Assembly (NCBI RefSeq): GCF_024323335.1
Contig: NC_066583.1
Span: 13,048,665 to 13,112,664, forward strand
Direction of reading: 5' to 3'
Source of the DNA: Lathyrus oleraceus
Lineage: Eukaryota > Streptophyta > Magnoliopsida > Fabales > Fabaceae
DNA length: 64,000 nt
A program made the position numbers and the translations under genes. Below the pieces are notes generated by a model. It did no database searches. It was not told the DNA's origin and saw only the letters and a program-made list of their open reading frames with translations. This document shows, in pieces, positions 47,929 to 58,927 of the stretch. The stretch's first letter is position 1, and the number at the start of each line of letters is the position of its first letter.

Positions 47929-48095
47929 GCCTGAAGATAACAAGTCCCGGGCTGGCGCCGACTTTTTGCTTCAGAAGAGTTGTTCAGAAAGCAGAAGCTG
48001 CTAATGCAAGAAATACTGACAGTTGTCGTCCCCGATGGGATCTATCACAATTGGGTCACTGTGGGCGTTCCTACAGTTGTTCATAAGTCTTTGTA
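47929..48095 (+). pseudogene. Gag-pro tail remnant
   Basis: Between the gag stop and the intron only the last codons of the gag-pro frame survive (HNWVTVGVPTVVHKSL at 48047-48094), ending in TAA that overlaps the intron donor. No protease active-site motif is present. Confidence 0.72.
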
Positions 48096-48361
48096 ATAAT
48101 CACTTTGTTTAAAAACCCTTCTCCCATGCCAAAAGGAGAAATGATGGCATTGTTGGCAACATTTTGTGCAATGATATTTTCATTCAAATAAATTCATGTT
48201 AAAACATTTGTTTTTCCAATTGTTTTCCCTTTTCGCTTTTTGCATGAAATTGGTGATCACAAAAAACCTTAAAAAACAAGAATAAAAGCAATCTTTTCAT
48301 CTGCATAACGATTGTCTTGTTTGTTTTTCAAAAAGCTTTTCATATCAAAATCATTATGCAG
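48093..48361 (+). other. Ogre intron between gag-pro and pol remnants
   Basis: The donor GTAATA at 48093 overlaps the stop codon (TTG TAA); the acceptor is ATTATGCAG ending at 48361. Removing these 269 nt would delete the stop and continue in frame into the pol segment KPIEH. An intron at this place is a known Ogre feature. The minus-strand Ogre keeps the counterpart (28490-28751). Splicing itself cannot be shown from sequence. Confidence 0.8.
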
Positions 48362-48691
48362 GTTATTTCTCAAACCCATTGAACATAGTGATCGGACGTC
48401 ATCTCCCAATTTTGAATTCCCTGTATTCGAAGCGGACGAAGATGATGTTGAAGGGATTCCTGACGAGATTTCCCGACTTCTTGAGCAAGAAAAGAAGATC
48501 ACACTCAGCTGCATCTCGAGAATCAGCAGAACAGCCAACTGGGGCATTTATCAAAAAAAAAAAAGAAGAAAAAAAGAGAAAAAAAGAAAAGAAAGAGGAG
48601 GGTGCAAAATCAAAAAGAAATCAAAAGAAATCCAAATCAAAAGAAAAAGAAACAAAGAAAGAAACAAAAATAGCACCCTCAAAGTCCCAAG
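48362..48691 (+). pseudogene. RT-region start joined to purine-rich tract
   Basis: After the acceptor comes the acidic pre-RT segment (KPIEH, FEFPVFEADEDDVEG, ISRLLEQEKK). From about 48550 it turns into a 140-base A/G-rich tract that in one frame would encode Lys/Glu repeats. RT, RNase H and most of integrase are deleted. The tract ends GCACCCTCAAAGTCCCAAG, followed by the integrase tail. Confidence 0.85.
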
Positions 48692-48976
48692 TTGACTGAT
48701 GCTGAATTCAAGCAAAAACAAAAGATCAACTGCCATGTTTTATGGTCAGAAAGCATTCGACAAGAAGGTCAAGTCTCGAGTTCTGAGAAAATGACCCTGT
48801 GCTCAAGAAAGTCTTGTCTTTCGTGCCCAATTCCAGGGGCAAGTGAACCCCAAGCTAGGAATGTCCATATGTTGTCAAGAGAGCCTTTTCAGGCAATGTT
48901 TCGACACTTACAACAATGGATGGAAAAGTTCACTCGTCCTGTGAATTCTGATGCAGTCAAGAAATACTTCGCCTAA
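48692..48976 (+). pseudogene. Integrase C-terminus remnant, frameshifted
   Basis: An open stretch beginning MTDAEFKQ, colinear with the better-preserved 27816-28154 copy, but with indels that break the frame through the middle. It returns to frame at the end (FTRPVNSDAVKKYFA). No catalytic core. Confidence 0.88.
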
Positions 48977-48978
48977 AA

Positions 48979-49012
<34 letters not shown>

Positions 49013-50738
49013 AGCAAAAAGCTCGATAAGTCGAACACCCCAAAGGGCGACTTAGGCAAAAAGGAGCGTCTCGGTGGATTGAAAACCCGAAAGGGCGATC
49101 CAGGCAAAAGTTAGAGACATTGAAAAAAAAAAAGAATTCGCATCCCGCTAGATTGAACACCTCACACTGGGGCAATCTAGGCAAAAATTAGGGATTTGGC
49201 AAGTAACTGCATCTTGACAAGACTGTGCTGTACATCTGTCATCCGTCAGGGATTCTCGATCCGTCGTCGACTGAAGCTTTGAATACATCGAAAATTCAGA
49301 ATGGTAGAGGAAAGGTCATTATGTTCAATGTAGCCCTCTCCAATATACATCACCGATTTCAAACTTGTACAGATCTATGGAGTCTCGCCCTTTGCAGACT
49401 ACCATTCCATCACATCAATTTGAGCTTTTATCCAATTATTTGCACTCTTATTTGTTTCAACTCAACAAATGTTTTGCATGTTTTAACTGATAAAGTATCA
49501 TTGTTTTCAGAATAAACAAATTTTTCAAAATTGTTCTTAAACAAAGTGAACCTTCACAATGATGGAAAGGATACTTAGGAGACCCACAGTGCTCTCCCGG
49601 GGGTGGTATGATTACCAACAGGTAAGATAAGTGTTCGTATCTCGAGCATGACTGTATCTTTGTCCTGCAGAACCTCGTATGGTCTCTCCTCAGTGAAGTT
49701 GCCCGATGCAGTGTTGTTTGAAGTTGTTCATCTTCATGTTCCCGGCAGTACAGATTCTTTTTCCAAATCCATGTTAGCTCTATTGTGGGGCATCCCCAGT
49801 AGAGTGCTGTTTGAGCCTTATCGTGGGGCATTCCCAGCAAGTTTGCTGTTTCGGACATTATTGTGGGGCAGCTCCCCAAGCAGAGTGTTCACTGAAGACT
49901 TCAACTTTCGCCTCTCCAGCAGGCCAGTCTTCCTCTCCACCAGCATGGGTGTTTTTCTTTGAAGATTCAGTATTTGGTGGATTGACATCCCAGTAATCCG
50001 ACATTCTCTCAGATAGATCCCTCAGTGGAGTTGTTTGCACAAGAAGCTTTATCAATGCCTATCTACTCTCATCAGAGATCTGGCTGCTTTTTGGTATTTC
50101 TGATCTTCAGCACAAGTTGTTGTGGCGCATCCGCCTGTATGTTTAACTCTGTTCTCCGGTTGCGACCGACGATCCCTCCGGAAGCCTCTTGTGGCTCTTC
50201 CTCCCCTGCAGGATGATGACTTTGGTTTTCTCTCCGGATGGTTGATTCCCGGACCTTTGGCGCTGAACATGTCTGTTTGTCAGCATTCATCATACATTTT
50301 AGGTAGAATGCATACATGCATAATCATAACATTCAGGTACTCATGTTGCAGCTGTTGCCGGGTATCTGTTGTTTGTTACCTCCTGCTATTTGGTAATACA
50401 AATATCTCCAGTAGATTTTCCTCAAGCAAATATGGGTGTGTCCGATCTCTCCACGAAGAGTCTACCCCTTAAGCAGAAAGTGTCAATCTTTTCCTGCCAT
50501 TTCCCCACAGAGATACATCCTCGTGGATGACGGTTGCTTCCGTTCCCTCCCTAATGGGATGGGTTTTCCCTATTGAGTTCTTTCCTCATTAGGATGAGTC
50601 TTGTTTCAGTCTGCCTTTTTGGATCGACCCTAAACTGGCTCCCCGTCGACTGTCTCTTGTGCTTCCCTGGGGCATAAATGAATAGTTGCTCACTAACCGG
50701 CACTCATTCATCTTATCCTCAGCAGAATTTGCGGTCTT

Positions 50739-51110
50739 CTACCCACTAGCTGGTAGTTGTAAATCCCTTTTCTCACTCTGTCTCAGCAGAATCTTGTGGC
50801 CTCTACCTACGAACCGGTAGCTGTAAGTCCTATCTTTGTGGTTTTCTACCCACTAGCTGGTAGTTGTAAAATCCCACTTTCTCCCTTTGTTAGGGTTAAC
50901 CCTTTGTGCTCATCCCGATGATGACTGGTTACTTTTCCGTGGCCTCTACCTACAAACCGGTAGCTGTAAGTCCTATCTTTGTGGTTTTCTACCCACTAGC
51001 TGGTAGTTATAAAATCCCACTTTTATCCCCTTGGTGGAGTTAACCCTTTGTGCTCATCCCGATGATGACTGGTTACTTTTCCGTGGTTTTCTGCCTACAA
51101 ACCGGTAGAT
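50739..51110 (+). repeat. CTACC...GGTAG hairpin repeats
   Basis: Six copies of CTACC/GGTAG inverted repeats with eight-base loops of two kinds (CACTAGCT and TACGAACC or TACAAACC), e.g. 50739-50756 and 50803-50820, each followed by TGTAA or TATAA. The minus-strand Ogre has counterparts at 25346, 25480 and 25578. Confidence 0.8.
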
Positions 51111-51289
51111 GTAATCCCCTCTTTGTGGTATTAATGGTCTCGTCCCCTTTGGATACTTGCCTTGATCAAGCAGTATTGTCCCCATTGGGTCTTCACTTTC
51201 TTTTTGGATACTTGCTCCGAGTTAGCAACTTTATCCTCTTTTGATTGGTCATCTTTTGCATACCTAGCCTGGTACCCTGATGCCTTTCT

Positions 51290-52060
51290 TTTCGGTCGTT
51301 TATCCATCTAACAACCTGCAACCCGGTTATGGATAATCTTTCCATGCGAGGTTATTATCTACGTTTTGACGGCTATAGATAATATATCTCATGCACTCTT
51401 TGGTCAATCTTTCGATTGTTATCACCGGCAGAGTAAGATTCGTATTCCCCACGGAATCGGATGTTCATCCTTTAACAAGTTTGCCTTTGCTCTCTTCAGG
51501 ATGTTTTCGGTCGATTATTCATCTAACAACCTACAAACCGGTTATGGATAATCTTCCATGCGAGGTTATTATCTACGTTTTGACGGCTATAGATAATATA
51601 TCTCATGCACTCTTTGGTCAATCCTTTGATTGTTATCACCAGCAGAGTAAGATTCGTATTCCTTGTGGAATCGAATGTTCATCCTTTAACAAGTTTGCCT
51701 TTGCTCTCTTCAGGATGTTTTCGGTCGATTATTCATCTAACAACCTACAACCCGGTTATGGATAATCTTCCATGCGAGGTTATTATCTACGTTTTGACGG
51801 CTATAGATAATATATCTCATGCGCTCTTTGGTCAATCCTTCGATTGTTATCACCAGCAGAGTAAGGTTCGTATTCCCCACGGAATCGGATGTTCATCCTT
51901 TAACAAGTTTGCCTTTGCTCTCTTCAGGATGTTTTCGGTCGTTTATCCATCTAACAACCTACAACCCGGTTATGGATAATCTTCCATGCGAGGTTATTAT
52001 CTACGTTCTGACGGCTATAGATAATATGTCTCATGCGCTCTTGGGTCGAAGTCGTCCTCC
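51290..52060 (+). repeat. 214-bp tandem array with hairpins
   Basis: Almost four units at 214-bp spacing. Each unit has a hairpin with stem TATTATCTA/TAGATAATA around loop CGTTTTGACGGCTA (first at 51353-51384), preceded by a wider inverted repeat TTATCCAT/ATGGATAA (51300-51334, with a G-T pair in later copies), and followed by CAGCAGAGTAAGATTCG. The unit corresponds to the array at 24066-24910. Confidence 0.9.
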
Positions 52061-52437
52061 CCAGTCGAGTAAGATTCGTATTTCTGGTGAAGTCGAATGT
52101 CCATCCTTTAACAAGACTGCTTTTCTAGCCCTCTTCAGGATGTTGAGTGTTTTGGAACACAAACCAATTCACGCTTCGGCGCTCAAGCCATGGTTATCCC
52201 TGTGCTGCCATTTATTTTGGTATCCAGGTCAACGTTTCTGTTTCGGTATTCAGGCCGATTTCTTTTTCCGTCCCACACGGATTTTTCTCTCAAGACTGTT
52301 TCCTTGCCAATCCTGACATGCATTCTTGTATTATATCCAGTCGGTGCAAATTTCTACGGTTCTTTTGTATTCAATCCCTGTTTACCCTGAAAGTCTGACA
52401 GCCATTGCTATCATCCGTTCGGGTTCCCAGCTGATTG

Positions 52438-52449
52438 AATAGGGGCAGC
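52438..52449 (+). other. Polypurine tract of the youngest Ogre
   Basis: AATAGGGGCAGC directly before the 3' LTR. It matches AAATAGGGGCATC of the minus-strand Ogre. Confidence 0.87.
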
Positions 52450-55400
52450 TGTAGCACCTCAAATTTGCACCTATCATTGTACATACATCTCATATTAGGT
52501 CATAGCATATCATGATACATTGCATAGCATTTGCATTGTTCCCCAGTTGCCTCAAGAGCAAGCAAGCAAGAATTAGGTCAAACTGATCAGGAGATCAGTC
52601 AACCAATCAAGCAAGGGTGTTTTCTCAAGGAATCAAGGTCCTAGGGTTTGTCCCACAAGTACACCTAACTTTGAGGTCTTTTTGAAGTGTTCAAGTCAAG
52701 GGTTGAAGGCTCAGAGGTCAGCAGTCAATGCATAGACAAGCAGAAAACCCTAGATAATCAACAGTCAAGTCAAAGCAGTGGATGGTGGCCATTCTTATGG
52801 AATTTGGGCACCATGGTCAATAATCAAGAGTTCATATGTCTTGGGACATCATTTGAAGTCAAAGTCTCAAGGAACTAGGGTTTGGAATTCATCAGAAGTG
52901 CATAGACAGTCCAAAACCCTAGAAAGTCAAAGTTGGTCAACTGTGGTTGATTCTTTGGATTTGATGGATGGAAATGGTTTGGGAAAGCTTATTCATGTCC
53001 TAATAGGTCTTATATGTCATGGCAATCAACATCATGGAAGAATTTGAAGCAAATCAGAAAATTTCCAGAAATAGAAAGTGGACCTGTAATTTCAACTGCC
53101 AAAAATAGAAACTTCTTGATCCTCAACTTACATTTTGATACAAGCTTCAAATGAATTTTTGCCCAACATGAAAGTTGAAGATCTTGTCTTCCCATTTCCA
53201 AAAAGTCCAAGAACTCTCAAATCCCATGTGTGGTTGTCAAGATATGATCAAATCATTTTCACCAATTTTTGAACTTCAACAAGCCATATCTCTCAAACCA
53301 TAAGGCCAAATTTGGTGGGGTTTTTTCCTACAAACCACATTTTTCATCCTCTTTCCAAAAATATAAATTTCATGACCTAGAACCTTGCCAATCAAAATGG
53401 CATTTTTGGACCTTTTTCATTTAAATTCAAAGTTTGACCAAACTTTGACTTTTTGCTTCTTTGACTTTTTCTTGACTTGACCAATTGAGAAATGTTCTAA
53501 ACCATATTTGTGACTTGTCTCAAGCTTAAAAGCATGTTCATAACACCATTACACTCCATTTTTGAATCAAAATGCAAAGTAGGCCAATGGTGCAAATAGC
53601 TATACAAATGCAAGGCAAAGCTAGCAATTTATGTGCATATCATAAAACAGCAAATTGCTATGTCCTTTACAGCATAACCAAAGCCCAATTCGTGGCCAAT
53701 TGCACCTCCACTTACACTTATGCAAAGATTAGCAAATTTGCATTTTGTGCTCAAAAGACAAAATCAGCTTAGCTTTTGATTAAGCAAGTTTAAACAGCAC
53801 ATATAAACCTTTTTTCTGACACTTTCAAAACCCTAGTAGCAGCTGCAGACCTCAGAAAATCTCTTTGTCTCCTCTCTTGCGTTTTGGCCATATTACCTTT
53901 CTTGCCCACAAGCTCTAAAAACTCGAGTACCCTTTCTCGTTTTCATCATACAGTCAACATTGTGAGCTCAATCCCAGCATGAAATACCAACTGTAATGGC
54001 CCATCTGGTTCTGTTTTCCCAAAGCTCCTTCCATGGCATATCTCGAGTGGAGCCCTCCTAGAGACTGTTAAGTTAAAACTCAGTGATCATTCATCAAAGC
54101 AAACTCCCTTGGACATCTGTTGCAGCCTTTCGAGACCAAACAACACTGGTAGCATCACTGTCTTGCAGGTTGAGTAAGTTTTCGATTTACACTATTCTCT
54201 AAATCATGCCATGCTTTAGCTAGTTTGTGATTTGCTGATCCCAAAACACTTTAAACCATTGCAAATGATCAACTAGGTTAAGAGAAATTTGTTTCTGAAG
54301 TTCAATATCCAAAATTGTTTTTTGTTGATTCTGCTTTTGTGTGCTCAAATTAGTGGTCATGGATGCCATATCATGTTTGTGTTCAATTTGATGAATCGAT
54401 TAGCCTGCTTATTGTTGATTTCTGGGGATATTTTTCTGTTGTGATTTTTGAAATTGATGGAAGTCATACCCTGTTGCACATGCCTTTTACCTGCCCAGAA
54501 CTTGCTCGAATGATTGTTGGTTTGGTTATTGCTAGGATGCTGTATGAACATTTTTGTTTGGTTGCCATGCTGCGTGAATAGGTCTATTGGAATTTTGTTT
54601 ATGATTGATGATTTAAGTGATGAATGATGATGATTGCTGTGGCCACCTAAAACCCTAAATGCATGAGCTCTGCCCAGAAATTCCATGTGATGTGTTTTGT
54701 TTGTTTGTTAGCTACTGTTGTTTAAAACTGATGCTTAATGGCCAAGCTTGATTATGGAGGTTTGTTCATTGATTCATGTTTGGATGTTGATGCATGATGT
54801 TGTTGAAAACCTTGCTGCTGTTTTGAATATATCCAGAAAATCAATGATTTGTGTTTGTCGTGTTTGGTTATGGCCACTTGTTTGTTGCATTGATTATTAG
54901 GTTAACATGTTGCTATGCCATGCTGTATTAGAATCCCAGCTGCATGTGTGCGTATGTGTTGTTTATTGTTGTTGCATGATGTCACCATTTCCATTGCCAT
55001 GCTGTGTGAAGGATTCTTCTTGAAATTTGTTGATGATTGACTGCATGATGATGGTGTCCCTGTTGCCAAGCTTAAACCCTAGGTTCCTTTTGAAAAACCC
55101 AGAAAACTCGATTGCCATTGGTTGTTGTTGCCCAATTCACTGTTTCATTGAGGGAGAGCCAATCAGCTTATTTCGTTTGGCTCTCCAAAACGCTGCAGTT
55201 TTGTTTAGTGAAGGGCAAAATTACAAAACTGCCACGCTGATTGACCATGTTTGACCTTGTTGCCTTGCTTTTTGTTCATGTTTCACCAATTATTTCACTC
55301 AACTTCAATAATTAATTTCTCCTTCAATTTTAATCCAAAAATTCTGATTCTTTTTCCATCATGATCATGAATGTGTCTAGTATTTAAATGTGAATTTTAA

Positions 55401-58400
55401 TTATTTTTCCATTGGTTGGTTTTTAATTGGTAATTATTTTCTCAACATATGTGCATAGATGATACATCTCACCATTTCAATTGTGAAATATCCATGTTAT
55501 ATCCAATGCCTTTGAGATTTTTTGTGGTGAAAATGGACTCCTTGACCTTCATTTCCATATAGACTTTGTGCATTTATCATTGGTGGATTGAGAGTTATGA
55601 ATTTTTGAAATTGTGTATTGCATTGGGTGTCATACCATGATCATGTATTTTCACAAATTTTGTTCACATGCTTCCTTGCATCCAAATGGCCCCAAATTTT
55701 GCATGAACCACTCTTTGTATGTCTAGTTGATGTATGATTTTTCTTGGAATTAATCTTGCTGTTTTCCATTTGATTGTGAATTTTCTTCCATGCTTGGTCA
55801 TTTGTTGACTTTTTGTGCTATGCCTTGCCAAATCCTTTGTGAAATTCTCAAATCATATTGTATATCCATGAAATTTCATATGTGATAACTAGACCCTTTG
55901 AGCTTTGCATTGGTGTTAATCTCATTCATTTCTCTTCTGTTTGCAAATTGATATGATTTTTTGAAGTTGACCTATGCTTGTTGACTTTCACCATGCTTAC
56001 TTGAATTTGGTATGACTTCATGATTTTACTTGCCTGCCTTCCTCTCATCCAAATGCCATGAAATTTTACATGTATACCATGTTAGATGTTAGGATTGAGT
56101 GTGATTTATTTCATGATTTTTGAGATTGCTTAGGTTGACTTGTGATGCAAGTCATTCTGTTGACTCTTGTATGCTTTCCTTTGCCTTGTTTTGATTTCAA
56201 ATATTCATGAAATGACAATGATGCATGATTTGAATGTGGGCCCAAGTGTGTTAGCTTCCCAAATGTTTGACTTTGACTTTGAGTTGACTTTTCCTTGCTG
56301 CCTTGATTTTTTCTTTCATGTTTGACCCTAGGCTAGTCCTAGTGGTCCTTTGGACTTATGTTGAGTTCATCTGTTTCAGGTTGAGCACAATGCTTCCAAG
56401 ATCATTCAAACTTGTTTGAATTTGATTTGTTTATCCCATGCTAACCTTTTGTTTTGTAGGTGACTCATGTAACTTGAGTCTTGCTTTGCACAGTTGACCT
56501 TCTGTGGTTGACTGTCTATCCTTTTCTTTTTGATTTAAACTTTTGAATTGTTTGCTGATTGTTTTGACTTTTTCAGGTACTTTAGTTGCTTAAGTTCTCT
56601 GAACTTGCTTGCTTTGCTATTTTTAGCATTTGCTTTTGAGGTATAAATACTTCTTCTTCATGTAGTCTGGAGACCCGGTCTGTTATTTGACCGGGCAAAC
56701 TGTCTGAAGTCCTCCTTAAGAGGCAATGCCTGTGTATGTTTACTTTGTCCCTGTACAGAGTCAAAGACCTCCTAAGTGAAGAGGCAATTGGTGGAAGGTA
56801 GGGATATGCAGTCTATCCCCCACTATTCAGTGTGTCTTCTATTTTGCTCACACTACTGTGTTGATGCAATTCAGATAAAAACCCAAGATCTTGTGCAATT
56901 GCACAGCTGAGTCAGTTTTAAATGTGTAGAAGGGTTCCCACTTTCTGAACCCACACATTCTTGTCAAGTGCTCTCCCTGGCCAGGGATAGAAGCAATGAG
57001 GCACACCCATCATCTCCTTTCATCTGCTTCACCTTAGCCTCTCAATGGCAAGGTTAAGAGCAACACTTACCCCATTCCAGTTGGCCCTAGTGCCTAACCT
57101 TTGATGTTTGAGCCCCCCTTGTTGGTGTGTTTATCTTATGCTGTATGTGTTTGTGATTGTTTTGTTTGCCTCTTTAGGCTTTAGTTTGTGCTTGCCCTTG
57201 TGCAAGGTAGGTTGTGTGGCTTAACCCTTGTGTGAGCCATACTTAGAGTTGTTCGGCCGAACTACGGCAACTCTGATTCTCATGTTCAGATGAGATACGT
57301 AGGCACGAGACGCGATGTCTCGCCGAGTTTGACTAACGACTAACAGCTAATCCGTGCTTGTTTTCGCCCTCGTTGCGATCCTTTCTCTCGCCCTCGTTGC
57401 GATCGAGCCTTTTCCTTTCTCTCGCCCTCGTTGCGATCGAGCCTTTTCCTTTCTCTCGCCCTCGTTGCGATCGAGCCTTTTCCTTTCTCTCGCCCTCGTT
57501 GCGATCGAGACTTTCCCTTTCTCTCGCCCTCGTTGCGATCGAGTCTTTTTTCCCTGCCGGCCGAACTACGGCAACTCTGATTCTCATGTTCAGATGAGAT
57601 ACGTAGGCACGAGACGCGATGTCTCGCCGAGTTTGACTAACAACTAACAACTAATCCGTGCTTGTTTTCGCCCTCGTTGCGATCCTTTCTCTCGCCCTCG
57701 TTGCGATCGAGCCTTTCCCTTTCTCTCGCCCTCGTTGCGATTGAGTCTTTCTTCCCTGCCGGCCGAACTACGGCAACTCTGATTCTCATGTTCAGATGAG
57801 ATACGTAGGCACGAGACGCGATGTCTTGCCGAGTTTGACTAACCACTAACACTGATTTCTTTTCTCTCACCCCTGTTGTGATTGAGATATCCCTCTTCTC
57901 TTGCCCTAGTTGCAATCGAGACTTTGCTTTTTCCTGTGTCTGTTTAAGATAGGTTGGCCCTTGTGCCGTTTAGCTAGAAACCTTAACTTAGGGTTGACTT
58001 TGCATGACAACATCTAGGCTCGAGTCGTAGTCTCCCTAGAGTTGTGTCTCCCTCTGTTATCTGGTTAGGCTAGAACCTTTGTCCCTGCGTAGGGGAACTA
58101 CATCGCCCTGATCTTCACACCAGATGAAGTATGTAGGCAGGAGATTGAGCTGATCTCTCCGGGCGCCCTTTCTTTCTTTTTGTGTGTGTTGTCTAACCTT
58201 TGCTAGGCTCGAGTCCCTGACTCCTTAGCATTTGCTGTCTGTCTGTTTGTTTTTGTTTGACAGTTATAGGCTGAGTCCCCGACTCCCTATCTATCTGTTG
58301 TGTTGTTTAGGTTCGGATGCTGATGTAAGTCCAGTGATTGGCAGTCGGGCTCCACGTTTGCCTCTTTGCGTGTGTTTAGGTTCGGATGCTGACATAAGTC

Positions 58401-58922
58401 CAGTGATTGGCAGTCGGGCTCCACGTTTGCCTGCGTTTTGTTTTGTTTGCGTGCGTGTCAGCCGAGCTACGAATGCTCTGATTCTTCTCTCGTCCGAGAA
58501 GATACGTATGCATAGGATGCGATATCCTAGCGAGCATGTGTCGTTTCCCCAGTCCGAACTACTTCGACTCTGATGTCTATGCCTGATAGACTAAGTAGGC
58601 CCAGGATGCGATATCCTGCCGAGTTCAGTCTCAGTCAGTCTCTTTCGTCTCTTTCAGCCAGTGTGTGTGAGTTTGAGCAGTGTTTAGCAACCAATATTCC
58701 TTCCTTTTGTGCGTGGATCCCGTAGAGTACTACGGATGCGTAGGGTGCCTAACACCTTCCCTTCGCATAACCGACTCCCGAACCCATCCTCTTTGGTCGC
58801 GAGACCATGTTCTTTCCTAGGTTTACTTCGAGCGTTTCCTTTCCCTCTTTTGGGATAAATAACGCACGGTGGCGGCTCTGTTGTTTCTTTCTTTTCCCGC
58901 CGGTTTTTCGCGCGATGCGACA
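52450..58922 (+). repeat. 3' LTR of the youngest Ogre
   Basis: 6473 bp. By eye it differs from the 5' LTR only by one T fewer in the run at 55425 (compare 39995), one substitution near 55521 (40096 in the 5' copy) and one at 58734 (43310). The six hairpin modules lie at about 57257-58624. Confidence 0.96.
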
Positions 58923-58927
58923 GTCAC
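58923..58927. other. Target-site duplication GTCAC (right)
   Basis: Repeats 37020-37024. It marks the exact exit of the youngest Ogre from the copia-type LTR. Confidence 0.93.

Larger units (their letters stand above)
48977..52437 (+). other. 3' untranslated region with repeats, youngest Ogre
   Basis: No gene recognised in 3.5 kb. In order: a poly-A run of about 30 (48980-49010), three small hairpin units (49038-49175), a stretch with CCCCAGTAGAGT-like words (49780-49890), CTACC...GGTAG hairpins (50739-51110), a 214-bp tandem array (51290-52060), and a C/T-rich tail. The order is the same as in the minus-strand Ogre, although most of the sequence between the motifs has diverged. Confidence 0.8.
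37025..58922 (+). mobile_element. Youngest Ogre derivative: intact ORF1 and gag, no pol
   Basis: A 21,898-bp element with TG...CA ends and GTCAC duplications. The order is LTR (6474), PBS, leader, ORF1, gag, remnants of gag-pro tail, intron, RT start and integrase C-terminus, a 3.5-kb repeat-rich 3' region, PPT, LTR (6473). The LTRs differ by about three changes. The open ORF1 and gag beside a deleted pol mark a non-autonomous element that still supplies its own Gag. RT and integrase must come from relatives. Confidence 0.95.

Noticed and set aside
48977..49015. Poly-A run as evidence of a LINE or processed pseudogene end
   Set aside because: It lies inside the youngest Ogre right after the pol remnant, with no target duplication around it; the minus-strand Ogre has shorter A-runs at the same place.
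51391..52316. Series of 124-165 codon frames with repeated SLLSSGCFRS
   Set aside because: Successive frames repeat at 214 bp, which is the tandem unit; no homology to a known protein.
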